Positions 25,618 through 35,255 are shown, counted from the stretch's first letter. The stretch: DNA of 60,816 nt from an uncultured Lachnospiraceae bacterium (GCA_945787565.1 CALZIE010000003.1:1-60816), one strand, 5' to 3'. Numbers and translations are program-made. Notes: a model not told the origin generated them from the letters alone.

Positions 25618-25879
25618 CCGTGCAGCCGGGGAGATAGCGGTGCCCTGTACCTGCAATCCGCTACAGCAGGGGTGATGTCTTACCTAGGGCAATTTATTGC
25701 AGAGCTGCCCTCTATAAGTGATGTTGACGTTTGGGTCTTACGCAACAGGAATTTGTGAACCGTGTCAGGGCAGGAATGCAGCAGCACTAAGCAAAACCTT
25801 CTGTGTGCCGTAAGGTAGCCTGGGCCGAGTTAACTGTAGAGGTAACGTCTGTGAGAATTGTTCGAAGTAAGGCGCACGG
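25618..25879 (+). ncRNA. ffs: Signal recognition particle RNA, large (Alu-containing) form
   Basis: The ends CCGTGC (25618-25623) and GCACGG (25874-25879) pair. The conserved Ffh-binding helix with GTGTCAGGGCAGGAATGCAGCAGCACTAAGC-like sequence (split here: GTCAGGGCAGG, then GCAGCAGCACT) lies near 25765-25795. With about 262 bases and an Alu-type 5' domain it is the long Firmicutes form. Confidence 0.95.
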
Positions 25880-25906
25880 ATTCAAATAAATATAAAAACA
25901 AAAGGG

Positions 25907-25930
25907 ACGTCCATGTAAGGCGTTTTTTTT
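25907..25930 (+). terminator. Terminator of the SRP RNA
   Basis: A short imperfect stem (ACGTCC...GGCGT) followed by eight T residues. Confidence 0.6.
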
Positions 25931-25964
25931 ATGTCCTTTTCTATCTTTTTTTCTATTTTTTTCT

Positions 25965-25992
25965 TTTACTTCCCCCAAATTTCGATTATAAT
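25965..25992 (+). promoter_or_regulatory. Candidate promoter of the cNMP-SMC operon
   Basis: TTTACT (25965-25970), 16 bases, TATAAT (25987-25992), about 74 bases before the start of the first gene. Confidence 0.6.
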
Positions 25993-26065
25993 ATTAAAAG
26001 ATCGAATCGTAGAAGATAACAATATAAGAAACGATTCCTACCAAAGCAAAGGATAGAATGTACAT

Positions 26066-28387
26066 ATGAAGAATGAATTGAAAGCAAACGCAGTGAATCA
26101 GATTCCAAAAGGGAGTCTGCTTTTTAAAGAAGGAGAGGCAGTAAATGAAATCTGTCTTGTATTAAAAGGACGTGTAAGTATGATGAACGCCGGGGGAAAG
26201 ACAGTGATATCCTCAGGTGGTTTTATCGGAAGCAATGATATTTTTGTGGGGCGGTATTTAGGTGACTACACAGCGTTAGATGATGTGATGTTATATGCAT
26301 TTCCAGCAGAAGGACCAGAGTCGTTGCAGGAAATCCTGGCGATTAATAAGGATTATGGCGGACTTATGGTGTTGTACTTATGCAATTATCTGCGAGAAGT
26401 ATATAAAGGAAGAGAATGTCTTGCAAGCCTTGCAGAAGACTGTTCTGATTTTATTAAGAAGCAGTATGCCACATATTTAGAAATAGGAAGAAAAACAAAT
26501 CTTTCTTTGAAATCGATGCCCGTGTTAGAAGGACTTCAAGCATTTGAAAATGAATTTGGATCGGAAGAGAGAAAGATTAATTATTATATAGACGCAACAG
26601 GGATCCCTCTTGATGTGCAGAAAAGCTATTATGCAGCGGGTGGCATTCAGATGGCACTTTATCAGATCGAAGAGCTGGCTGGAATGATTGCAACGCTTAC
26701 CTTGGAAAGCATTGAGACTGCAGATTATTTAGAGGAAGCAGTTACCGCACTTGCGGCAAGTGGTGAGCAGAGTCTGTTCCAAAATGAAGTGATGTTAGCA
26801 CTACATTTAAAGAAGAATAATCAGGATGCCAAGGCTGTGACTGATATGATTGATGACATAATCGGAATGATCAATCAGGCTCAGATGGCAGTGGAAGACA
26901 GAACATGCCGAACAATTGCGGTTAACAGAGCACGAATGGAACAGCTTTATTATGCTGTGATTTCAGGAAATGGCAGTGTGCCTGCGAAAAAGGCAGCAAA
27001 AGAAAAAGATGTGGAAAAAGAAGTGGAAAGTCTTAAGGATTCCTTAGGGCAGATTCTTCGTTTTGCAAATCTGAAAGAAGACAGAGCTGCAAAATTCAAG
27101 GCAGATATGGAACAGTTCCTAAAAGAGGGGGACCGCTTAAGCACCACAGCAGAGATGCGAAATCTAAAGAAAGAGATTTCTTCGGTATTCTATGAATTAT
27201 ATGAGGCGGTATTTTTCCGTGCATATGGACGAGAAGAGTTACCAAAAGCAGTGGAATTATTCTTAGCGTTCGGATATGTGGATGAACGTCTGTTAACCAA
27301 AGAGCAGCTGTATTCCTTATGCAGTGTAGACTATGGGGAATCTTCGGGACCATGTGATGTTTATACATTAAGAGAATGGTTAACCTTAATTTATGAAAAT
27401 AAGAAGGAACCTTCTAAGAATGAATTTGATATAGACTATACGGATCAGATAAGAGAATGGAAAAAGAATGGCACGATTACGGATAAAGAAGAGGAAGAGT
27501 GGCTTACAGATGGTACGAAGAAAGTACACTTTGAAATCGAGCATATGTTCAAGAGCAACCATAAGATTGTAAATGGTCAGATTTCTACTTTTGCGCCGGT
27601 TCTTTATAAGGAAGCATTCCCAAGAAATACAGAGCGTGCGTTTTTAGGAAAAGAAGTGGTGAACCGTACAATCGAGCGTATTCAGTCTGTGGACTATTCC
27701 ATCTTTTATCGAGAATCCCTTTATGTGAATAAGGAAAAGGGAATTGAAAAAGAATATATTGAACAGGAAGTTACCCCAGACATCATTATGCTGCCTGGCA
27801 TCGGAGATGCCGGAAGCATGTGGCAGGAGATCACCGGAAAGAAACGAGATACAAAAGGACGTTTCCTTCTGCCATCGTTTATGGATACCAATTTGTACGA
27901 TATTATGATTAAGTTATGCGGACGTTATCGCTGGGAGCTTTGCAGATGCATCCAGGGAAGTGCATGGAATAACATTAAATATAAATCTCTTACTTCCGAG
28001 TATATGGATTATATTCAGTTCTATCGTAAGAACTCGGACTTATCCACGGAGAGAAAAGAAAAAATAAGGTTACAGATTCAAAAGGGCAGAAATAATGTCA
28101 GAGAAGTGTTCGTGCTTGATTATGAGGCATGGATGAAAGAATCCGGCGGCATGATTAAGATGAATAAGGTTGCAAGAGAGATTCTTGCGACATACTGTCC
28201 ATTTACCAAGCAAATCAGGGAAAAGCTTTCTACGCAGCCAATGTTTGAAGAGGCAATGGGAAGATTTAACCGAGAGAAAGCAAAGAAAGTACAGTCACTA
28301 GACTTACGGTACCGTGCTTTGCAGAGAGAAAACATTGAGTTAACAGAAGAACTGATTGAGACATTAAGATTCCATCAGGAACTGTAA
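26066..28387 (+). CDS. Cyclic-nucleotide-binding-domain protein, 773 residues, unknown function
   Basis: Residues about 10-95 form a Crp-type effector domain (IPKGSLLFKEGEAVNEICLVLKG, then GGFIGSNDIF), but there is no C-terminal helix-turn-helix. The remaining 670 residues are mainly helical to about 440. A region then carries several conserved-looking motifs: LPGIGDAGSMWQEITGKKRD, FLLPSFMDTNLYDIMIKLCGRYRWELCR and WNNIKYKSL. I see no Toprim, nuclease, kinase or cyclase motif. It precedes a JetABC-like trio by 57 bases containing a hairpin, which suggests it controls or extends the SMC complex. Whether it binds a cyclic nucleotide is unknown. Confidence 0.85.
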   Translation: MKNELKANAVNQIPKGSLLFKEGEAVNEICLVLKGRVSMMNAGGKTVISSGGFIGSNDIFVGRYLGDYTALDDVMLYAFPAEGPESLQEILAINKDYGGLMVLYLCNYLREVYKGRECLASLAEDCSDFIKKQYATYLEIGRKTNLSLKSMPVLEGLQAFENEFGSEERKINYYIDATGIPLDVQKSYYAAGGIQMALYQIEELAGMIATLTLESIETADYLEEAVTALAASGEQSLFQNEVMLALHLKKNNQDAKAVTDMIDDIIGMINQAQMAVEDRTCRTIAVNRARMEQLYYAVISGNGSVPAKKAAKEKDVEKEVESLKDSLGQILRFANLKEDRAAKFKADMEQFLKEGDRLSTTAEMRNLKKEISSVFYELYEAVFFRAYGREELPKAVELFLAFGYVDERLLTKEQLYSLCSVDYGESSGPCDVYTLREWLTLIYENKKEPSKNEFDIDYTDQIREWKKNGTITDKEEEEWLTDGTKKVHFEIEHMFKSNHKIVNGQISTFAPVLYKEAFPRNTERAFLGKEVVNRTIERIQSVDYSIFYRESLYVNKEKGIEKEYIEQEVTPDIIMLPGIGDAGSMWQEITGKKRDTKGRFLLPSFMDTNLYDIMIKLCGRYRWELCRCIQGSAWNNIKYKSLTSEYMDYIQFYRKNSDLSTERKEKIRLQIQKGRNNVREVFVLDYEAWMKESGGMIKMNKVAREILATYCPFTKQIREKLSTQPMFEEAMGRFNREKAKKVQSLDLRYRALQRENIELTEELIETLRFHQEL

Positions 28388-28393
28388 GTTATA

Positions 28394-28426
28394 GGCTGTC
28401 GTAACTGATTATCAATTACGGCAGTC
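28394..28426 (+). terminator. Hairpin between the cNMP gene and the jetA-like gene
   Basis: GGCTGTCGTAACTGAT pairs imperfectly with ATCAATTACGGCAGTC around one or two bases and is followed by TTATCTTTT, then the GGAGG site of the next gene. It could attenuate transcription into the trio. Confidence 0.5.
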
Positions 28427-28444
28427 TTATCTTTTGGAGGAAAT

Positions 28445-30031
28445 ATGACAAAAAACAATCCTATGTTAGATGATATATATGAGAATCATCAGGAGCGAAT
28501 CTTAAACCTGATGAAGTATCTTCCTTTTTTTAAATTACAGGAAACATCCTTTCATCAGTATAAGGAAGGAAGATACGACGGACTCGATATGGGATATATC
28601 GTAATGGGGGTACTGCGCTTCTTTCTTGAGGAAAATAACTTCAATGACAGAAGAGTTACGTATGGCGATTATCTTCAGTTTGTAACCGGGCTTTTAAGAA
28701 GGGACTTTAATCTTTTCATTCCGCCAGAGGAAGAAAAAGAGTTAGCCGGCTATATCTTTGATAAGATTAAGAATGACGGAAGGCCATTTACGATGGATTA
28801 TTTCGATCCGGTAGAAAAGAAGACAAAGACCGCCAGAATGAAATTAATCGACAGCACCTTAAAAGACGGGGTGATGTATTATGACATCACCGCAGATGCG
28901 ATTGAGTTTTACTTAGAGACCAAAGAGGTAAAGGAAGGAAGCCGGATTAATATTAAGCAGCTTCTGCTAGAGAAGATGATTGAGACAAAGAACTTTAGCG
29001 GCGGCCTTGATGTGGTAAGGCAGATTAACTCCGAAGTGAATAAGCTAAGAATGCGCAAACAGGAAGTCATAAAGACGTTAGGTATTAACGTGTATGAAGG
29101 GGTAAAGGCATTAGAGGAGTTCAATCGTACCGGAATACGCTGGTTTGAGGAAGAGCAGAGCGCATTTCAAAAGAACAGGGAGCTGATTGCAAGAGCAAAG
29201 GAAAAAGCGGAAGAAAGCCAGACGGACGAAGGGGCATATAAGATGGCCTATGAAGAGATTTTCCTGCTTGAAAATGAATTATTAAAGGCAATTTCCAATC
29301 ATGGAAAGCTGTTAAGTGACTGTATGGAGTTACAGGTGAAGGCAGATGAAATTATTCATAAATACAAGTTCTCAAGGCTTAAGAATGCATTTGACTTTAA
29401 GGGCTATTTAGAAAAGGCAAGGAAGTTTAATGATGTAAGTTTGTTAGGCAATCTGATCCGGCCGCTTCAGAAGATGAAGACGAAACAGAGCTTTTATATC
29501 GGACAGATTGATGATCTGTTAACTCAGACTGTGAAGGAAGAGGAAGAAGGAGAAAAGCTTAAGGAAGAAGAAGTGGTGATGTACCGCTTTGAAGATGAGG
29601 AAGAGGAAGAGAGAATCGGTGAGAATTATACCGCAATCATTAAGACTCTTTTTGATACGCTTTTAGTCAGGGAGCGCTTTGATTTACAGGAGTTTAATGA
29701 GATTTTAGAACTAAAATATTTTGATAATATATTTAGGAACAGCGATTATTACTCCTTCCTTGTTCATATCTGCCAGAAGAAAGAATATGACCTAAGTGAG
29801 GTGAAGAAGCATCAGGATACGTTCTTTGAGGGAATCGTAAGTGAGATGCTAAAGGATGCGAAGAATATTCGATACTTGAATCTGCGCTTTCAGTTAGAGT
29901 TATTAGGGGATATGGAAGAGACGATGCTTGATTTTGAAGAACATGAAACTGAGCGCATCTCACATGTGATTACAGGGGTTGATCAGGATACGGAATTCAT
30001 GACATCCAATATACGGTTTATCCGGTACTAG
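28445..30031 (+). CDS. JetA/MukF-like kleisin of a Wadjet-type SMC complex
   Basis: The 528-residue protein is judged, from recall of the family formerly called DUF5716 (now Wadjet protein JetA), to be a kleisin. It has a winged-helix-like N terminus (QERILNLMKYLPFF, then VMGVLRFFLEEN), a helical middle with coiled-coil segments, an acidic linker near residue 370 (EEEEGEKLKEEE) and a C-terminal helical domain. Its place before a MukE-like and an SMC-like gene is the JetA-JetB-JetC order. The ATG follows GGAGG with good spacing. The kleisin would bridge the SMC heads. Confidence 0.8.
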   Translation: MTKNNPMLDDIYENHQERILNLMKYLPFFKLQETSFHQYKEGRYDGLDMGYIVMGVLRFFLEENNFNDRRVTYGDYLQFVTGLLRRDFNLFIPPEEEKELAGYIFDKIKNDGRPFTMDYFDPVEKKTKTARMKLIDSTLKDGVMYYDITADAIEFYLETKEVKEGSRINIKQLLLEKMIETKNFSGGLDVVRQINSEVNKLRMRKQEVIKTLGINVYEGVKALEEFNRTGIRWFEEEQSAFQKNRELIARAKEKAEESQTDEGAYKMAYEEIFLLENELLKAISNHGKLLSDCMELQVKADEIIHKYKFSRLKNAFDFKGYLEKARKFNDVSLLGNLIRPLQKMKTKQSFYIGQIDDLLTQTVKEEEEGEKLKEEEVVMYRFEDEEEEERIGENYTAIIKTLFDTLLVRERFDLQEFNEILELKYFDNIFRNSDYYSFLVHICQKKEYDLSEVKKHQDTFFEGIVSEMLKDAKNIRYLNLRFQLELLGDMEETMLDFEEHETERISHVITGVDQDTEFMTSNIRFIRY

Positions 30032-30048
30032 ACAGGGAAAGGAACGCT

Positions 30049-30783
30049 ATGAACAATCGAAATTTTGAAAGAGCCATGGATCTTTTCTCCGCATTAATCG
30101 TAGGAGAAGAGGTTAGCAAAAAGGCTGGAAAGAATGCAGAACTTTATGATGCTTATACTTCGAATGCAGAAGTGAATGAGATCGTAGATACCATGCTAAA
30201 GAAGCTTGGATTAAAACTATATGATTCCAATGAGAGTTTATTTGTCTCTGCAGGAGACCATAACCGGGTATTTGGATTTAGCAATGAAGAGTTAAAGAGA
30301 ATGATGGGCTTAAGGCTTAATAAGGAGCTTTATCTGTGCTACTACATCATTTACAATGTGATGACCATGTTTTATCATACCTCGGCTTCCTATACGTATT
30401 TAGAATATGTAAAGACAGAGGATGTGATTGAGGCAGTGAGCGCATCCTTAAAGAATGTGACCGACCAGATCAATCTATTAGCAAGAAATGAATTAGAGGA
30501 AAGCAGTTTCGAGCTGCTTGCAATCACCTGGGATGAGCAGCCGGTGCTTGGTAAGGAAGATGCAGCTATTCGTGCATCCAGAGGCAGCAAGGCGGGATAT
30601 GTAAAGACTGCGTTTAATTTCTTAATCTCTCAGAATCTGTTTGCAGAGGCGGAGGAACGCTATTATCCGACGGAACGCTTCCATGCCCTGATGCGTCACT
30701 ATTTTGAAGAAGAAAGAGGACGCCTCTTTGAAATGGAGCAGGAACTAATGAGGAGAGGAGAAGAAGAAGATGCCGCATATTAA
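30049..30783 (+). CDS. JetB/MukE-like (KITE-type) subunit
   Basis: This 244-residue protein looks like two winged helices, as in MukE/JetB: an N-terminal NFERAMDLFSALIVGEEV, middle FGFSNEELKRMMGLRLNKELYLCYYIIYNV, and a C-terminal AFNFLISQNLFAEAEERYYPTERFHALM. I recall similar proteins as DUF6063 (not checked). It starts 17 bases after the kleisin stop codon and overlaps the SMC gene by 14 bases, so the three are co-translated. Predicted to bind the kleisin. Confidence 0.75.
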   Translation: MNNRNFERAMDLFSALIVGEEVSKKAGKNAELYDAYTSNAEVNEIVDTMLKKLGLKLYDSNESLFVSAGDHNRVFGFSNEELKRMMGLRLNKELYLCYYIIYNVMTMFYHTSASYTYLEYVKTEDVIEAVSASLKNVTDQINLLARNELEESSFELLAITWDEQPVLGKEDAAIRASRGSKAGYVKTAFNFLISQNLFAEAEERYYPTERFHALMRHYFEEERGRLFEMEQELMRRGEEEDAAY

Positions 30784-33700
30784 TCGAATCCGCGTAAATA
30801 ATGTAAAATACAATTTTGGGACACAAAGCTACGATGACTTTATGATGAAGCCATTTGGAAAAAACACGTTATATGATCTGGCAAATGGCGGTGGAAAGAG
30901 CGTGCTGATGCTTTTGATGCTTCAGAATGTGATTCCGAACTGTACGCTAGATGAAAAACAGCCGATTGAGAAATTATTTCGTACCGGAGACGGCAGCAGC
31001 ACGATCCATTCCTTAATCGAATGGAAGCTAGATGACAGCGAAGACCCAGGTGCTTATCGCTATATGACGACCGGATTCTGTGCAAGAAAGGCAAATGCCG
31101 GCGTGGCGCTAGAAGCAAAGGTGGAAGATACAGCATCGATTGAATATTTCAACTACTGTATTTTTTACCGTGAGTACAATGAGAATGATATAAGAAACCT
31201 GCCTCTTGTAAAGGATAAGGAGCGAATCACTTATACCGGCTTAAAGAAATATCTAAAGGATCTAGAGCGTGATAATTCGTTAGAAGTTAGGATATTTGAG
31301 CGAAAAGGTGAGTACCAGAACTTTATCAGCCGTTATGGTCTTTATGAGAGCGAATGGGAAATCATAAGAGGGATCAATAAGACAGAAGGTCATGTAAGAA
31401 CATACTTTGAGACCAATTATAAGACCACAAGAAAAGTTGTGGAAGATCTGCTGATTGAAGAGATTATCCAGAAATCATTTGCTCTAAAGACCGGTCGTGA
31501 TGAGACAGATGAGATTATGTCAAAGACATTGTTAGATATGAAAGATCGTCTGCTTGAGTTATCAAAACAGAAGGAACAGTTAAAAAGCTATGACCATCAG
31601 GTAGAACTTTTAGAGAATTTCAGTGGACGCCTCGAGATCTTGAAACAGGCTTATGAGAAACGAAGCGTGGCAATGGAAGGTTTAAATGAGACGTATCAGT
31701 CGGCAAAGGAGACTATAAAGGAATTCGAAAAAGACCGAGAAGAAAAGGAAAGTCGCAAGAAAGGTCTTAATGAGGAATTAGATACAATCACAAAACGTGT
31801 GGATGCCATCCGATATGCGGCTGAGCGTAAGAAGGCGGAAGAGGCAAAGAAGGAAGCAGATGCATTTTTAAAGGAAATTAATGAGCTTTCCGCACGCAGG
31901 GATGAGCTTGATCAGTGGCTTAAGTTAAGAGAAAGCATGAACGAGTTCTTAGAATATGAAGAAGTGAAGAAGAAGAAGGAAGAAGTCGCAGAAGCGGTAT
32001 TTTCCGTTAAAAATAAAAATAGCTCCCTTATTCATGAGATTCAGGAACTGGTATGGATATTAAAAGGCCGCTATGAAAAGAAGAGAGAAGAGTTAGAAGC
32101 AAAGCAGAAAGAAGAACGTGTTTCCTATGAAAGCATAAAAGATGCTTGGGAGAAAAAAGGAGAGCGGGAACGATTCTTAGAAAAAGAGACGTATGTATGG
32201 GAAAGCAAGCTTAGTTCTATGTCCGATTCGATAACAGGACTTGAAGCAAAGGCAGCTATCTTGAAGCAGGATGCCGGGCTGTTCTTCCTAGAGGATTTAA
32301 ATAAGGCCAGCAAAGAGAACCGCCTTATGATAGAGCAAGAAGAAAAAGTGATTACAGAAATCACTATGACAAAGGAAGAGAAGAAGCAGGCGCTAGAGGA
32401 AATCAAGAATCAATCGGCAAAGGCAGAGGCAGCTGTGGATACCCTTCAGGCAAAGGAAGCAGAGGAAAATCAGTTCTTTACTGCTTATGAGAAAGAGAAG
32501 AAGAAGGCAGACCGTTTAAAGACCGTATACGGAAGTGCAGATACAAAAGGTCTCTTAAAGGAGATTCATGCAAGATACCGGGCTAACTTAAAGGCAATGG
32601 ATGGCTTGCGTACAATGCATGAGGAATATGAGAAGCAGAGAGAGAATCTGAACAGAGGATATTTCCTTCCGGATGAGAGCGCTACAATCCGCCTGTTATC
32701 CTATCTAAATGAACGTGAGTTAGCAAGACCGATTACTGGCATCGCGTATTTAAAGGAAAGAGCGAAAGAGGATGCAGGAGAGCTTCTGTTAGACTATCCA
32801 TTCTTACCATATTCCTTAATTGTTTCCGACGAAGAATATAGCCAGCTAAAAAGTGATGCAGCCCTTCGTGATAAGGAGTTCTTTGGCGTTGTTCCAGTGA
32901 TTAAAGAATCCGCCCTTATAAAAAAGGAAGAGCTTATAAAAACATCCAACATGCAGCTTGCAGCAAAGGATTTAGGAATCTATTTAGATGAAAGAAAGCT
33001 AAAGAAAGAGCTGGAGAAGCTTGCTGATCGTATGGAGAAGGCAGATGGTGAATTAAAACGTTTGGCAGATCTGGAACAGACGTATATGGAAGATGAAGCA
33101 TTTGCAAGCGCCTTTCTGATTAAGTATGAAGAAGCCTATCCGTCTATGAAGGATAAGAGGGCAAAGAGAGAGAAGATGCTTAAGCAGGCGGTGGGAGAAC
33201 TGCAAAACATCAAAGAACAGGCGGCAAAGCTCTTAGAAGAAATCCGTGAGAAGGAAGAGACTTTAAAAAAGGCAAAAGAGAGAAGGAATCAACGTAAGAA
33301 AGAGCGCGAGGCATTGATTCAGCTTACCACTTTAAGTGAAGAGCTAAATGATTTATATGAAGAGCAGAAAAAAGGAAGCAAATTAAAAGATACACTTTTA
33401 GAAGAACTTCATACAGCAAAGGAAGAACGAATCAAGCTTTCTGGACAACTAGAAGAAAAGAAGGGGCTTCTTGAACAGATTACAAAAGAAGTTGGAAGAA
33501 TGAATCTTTCTTGGGAAGAAAAATACGCAAAGTATGAGGTGGAAGGAAATTACAACGAAAGCCTGTTATCCACAGAAGAATTAGAGAATAAGGCAAACGG
33601 AAAAATCCTTGCATTTGAAAGCGAGAATACTGGGATAGAGGATAAGAACCATCTGATTCGTTCTTATGCGGATACCATGAACCGTCTGTTAAAAAGCATT

Positions 33701-35194
33701 CGAAATAAAGGAATCAGCCTTGCGTTGCTACAGGAAATACATGAAAGACAGGAAAGCTATCAGGTAGAGGACGAAGTGCTTTTAGAAAAGCGAAATGAGA
33801 TCCTTCAGTTAGAAGAAGTGATTGCGAGACAAAAGACACTTGCTGATATGCAGATGGGACAGGTTAACCGAATGGAAGGCAAGCTTATGCAGTCGCTTGC
33901 TGCCATGAAGGAGAAATATGTAACGATTTCTGAAGAATTCCTTTCTGAAAGTGCTGGCATGGAGGAAGCTTCTTTTATCGCCATGAAAGGGAAGAAGGAA
34001 GAAGAGTTAAGAATGTGTCTCAAGGAGATCGAAGCGGCAGAAAAAGAAATCCGAGCATTAGAAGAAATCCGAAAAGACATTGAGAGAATGTTTAAAAACT
34101 CAGCCACTTTAAACCAGTCGGCAGCCCTAAATGTAGTCGCAGAAAGAAAGATGGCAGATGAGTTAAGAAAAGAGCAGGAACTCTTTGAAAAGGAATATGA
34201 CCGTGCGAGTGCAGAACTTAAGAAAAAGCAGGATGATTTCTATAAACAGAAGCAGAAGTTATTAGAAGCGCTTCAGGAAGAGAATGCAGCCGGGCTTGCA
34301 GAAGAAATCAGCATAAGTGTCAGAATGCCACAGGATGAAGAAGAGGCGAAGGAACTGCAGAGAAACTTAAGGGAAGTGTCAGATCTTCTAGAATTAGAGA
34401 AAGGCCGGATCGAGCGAGGAATCGCGGATATGGCGAATATCAAGAGTAACTTCGAGAACCAGTGTCTGCAGCGATGCTTAAATATCCGTTCCGAATTAGA
34501 GCAGTTAGCAAAGTTATCGAAAATCACATTAGATGGAGAGCAGATTCCAATTATTCATCTTCAGATTCCTTATGTGAAGGAAGAGCTTTATAAAGACCGC
34601 ATGGCAGCCTATATCGATCAGATTGTGGCAGCAGTGGATGATTACGAAGAGGGGCCGGATAAGTTAAAGTTCATTCGAACCTCCCTTTCTTTAAAGAAAC
34701 TGTTCTCGGTTATCGTAACCGATATGAATCAGATTCGTTTAAGCCTTTATAAGCGGGAACGCATGAAGGAAAACAGCAGACATCTTCGTTATGAAGAGGC
34801 AGTCGGTAGCACCGGGCAGTCACAGGGAATTTACATTCAGTTCCTGATTGCGATTATTAATTATATCTCCTGTCTGAATTCTGGAAAGGGAGAGAATAAG
34901 GGACTTCGTAAGGTCATCTTTATCGATAATCCATTCGGTGCGGCAAAGGATGTGTACATTTGGGAACCGATCTTTGAACTGTTAAAGACCAATCAGGTTC
35001 AGTTAATTGTTCCGGCAAGAGGTACGACTCCGGCAATCACCGGACGCTTCGATGTGAACTATGTGCTTGGCCAGAAGTTAGTGGATGGAAAACAGCAGAC
35101 GGTAGTGGTTGACTATCAGAGCAGAGTGAATGTATCGGATGTAGAATATGTGCCATTGGAATTTGAGCAGACAAGTCTGAATTTGTTTGAATAA
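30770..35194 (+). CDS. SMC-like ATPase (JetC/MukB type), 1474 residues
   Basis: The plan is head, coiled coil, hinge, coiled coil, head. Residues 37-44 (LANGGGKS) form the Walker A loop; the first Gly of the usual GxxGxGKS is Leu. Long Glu/Lys-rich coiled coils occupy about 270-630 and 750-1290. A globular hinge-like section sits at about 635-750 (ITGIAYLKERAKEDAG). The signature GSTGQSQG is at 1346-1353. Walker B is FIDNPFGAA with D1386 followed by Asn instead of the usual catalytic Glu. The family loops or condenses DNA; Wadjet relatives act on plasmids. No JetD nuclease gene follows. Confidence 0.85.
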   Translation: MPHINRIRVNNVKYNFGTQSYDDFMMKPFGKNTLYDLANGGGKSVLMLLMLQNVIPNCTLDEKQPIEKLFRTGDGSSTIHSLIEWKLDDSEDPGAYRYMTTGFCARKANAGVALEAKVEDTASIEYFNYCIFYREYNENDIRNLPLVKDKERITYTGLKKYLKDLERDNSLEVRIFERKGEYQNFISRYGLYESEWEIIRGINKTEGHVRTYFETNYKTTRKVVEDLLIEEIIQKSFALKTGRDETDEIMSKTLLDMKDRLLELSKQKEQLKSYDHQVELLENFSGRLEILKQAYEKRSVAMEGLNETYQSAKETIKEFEKDREEKESRKKGLNEELDTITKRVDAIRYAAERKKAEEAKKEADAFLKEINELSARRDELDQWLKLRESMNEFLEYEEVKKKKEEVAEAVFSVKNKNSSLIHEIQELVWILKGRYEKKREELEAKQKEERVSYESIKDAWEKKGERERFLEKETYVWESKLSSMSDSITGLEAKAAILKQDAGLFFLEDLNKASKENRLMIEQEEKVITEITMTKEEKKQALEEIKNQSAKAEAAVDTLQAKEAEENQFFTAYEKEKKKADRLKTVYGSADTKGLLKEIHARYRANLKAMDGLRTMHEEYEKQRENLNRGYFLPDESATIRLLSYLNERELARPITGIAYLKERAKEDAGELLLDYPFLPYSLIVSDEEYSQLKSDAALRDKEFFGVVPVIKESALIKKEELIKTSNMQLAAKDLGIYLDERKLKKELEKLADRMEKADGELKRLADLEQTYMEDEAFASAFLIKYEEAYPSMKDKRAKREKMLKQAVGELQNIKEQAAKLLEEIREKEETLKKAKERRNQRKKEREALIQLTTLSEELNDLYEEQKKGSKLKDTLLEELHTAKEERIKLSGQLEEKKGLLEQITKEVGRMNLSWEEKYAKYEVEGNYNESLLSTEELENKANGKILAFESENTGIEDKNHLIRSYADTMNRLLKSIRNKGISLALLQEIHERQESYQVEDEVLLEKRNEILQLEEVIARQKTLADMQMGQVNRMEGKLMQSLAAMKEKYVTISEEFLSESAGMEEASFIAMKGKKEEELRMCLKEIEAAEKEIRALEEIRKDIERMFKNSATLNQSAALNVVAERKMADELRKEQELFEKEYDRASAELKKKQDDFYKQKQKLLEALQEENAAGLAEEISISVRMPQDEEEAKELQRNLREVSDLLELEKGRIERGIADMANIKSNFENQCLQRCLNIRSELEQLAKLSKITLDGEQIPIIHLQIPYVKEELYKDRMAAYIDQIVAAVDDYEEGPDKLKFIRTSLSLKKLFSVIVTDMNQIRLSLYKRERMKENSRHLRYEEAVGSTGQSQGIYIQFLIAIINYISCLNSGKGENKGLRKVIFIDNPFGAAKDVYIWEPIFELLKTNQVQLIVPARGTTPAITGRFDVNYVLGQKLVDGKQQTVVVDYQSRVNVSDVEYVPLEFEQTSLNLFE

Positions 35195-35197
35195 AAC

Positions 35198-35226
35198 TTG
35201 TTTCTTAATAATGGAGATGATAATAT
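35198..35226 (+). promoter_or_regulatory. Candidate promoter of the TPR-AAA+ gene
   Basis: TTGTTT (35198-35203), 17 bases, TAATAT (35221-35226), in the 61-base gap after the SMC gene. It suggests the next gene can be transcribed on its own. Confidence 0.5.
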
Positions 35227-35255
35227 AGTCATAGATTTAAAATGGGGGCACATCT

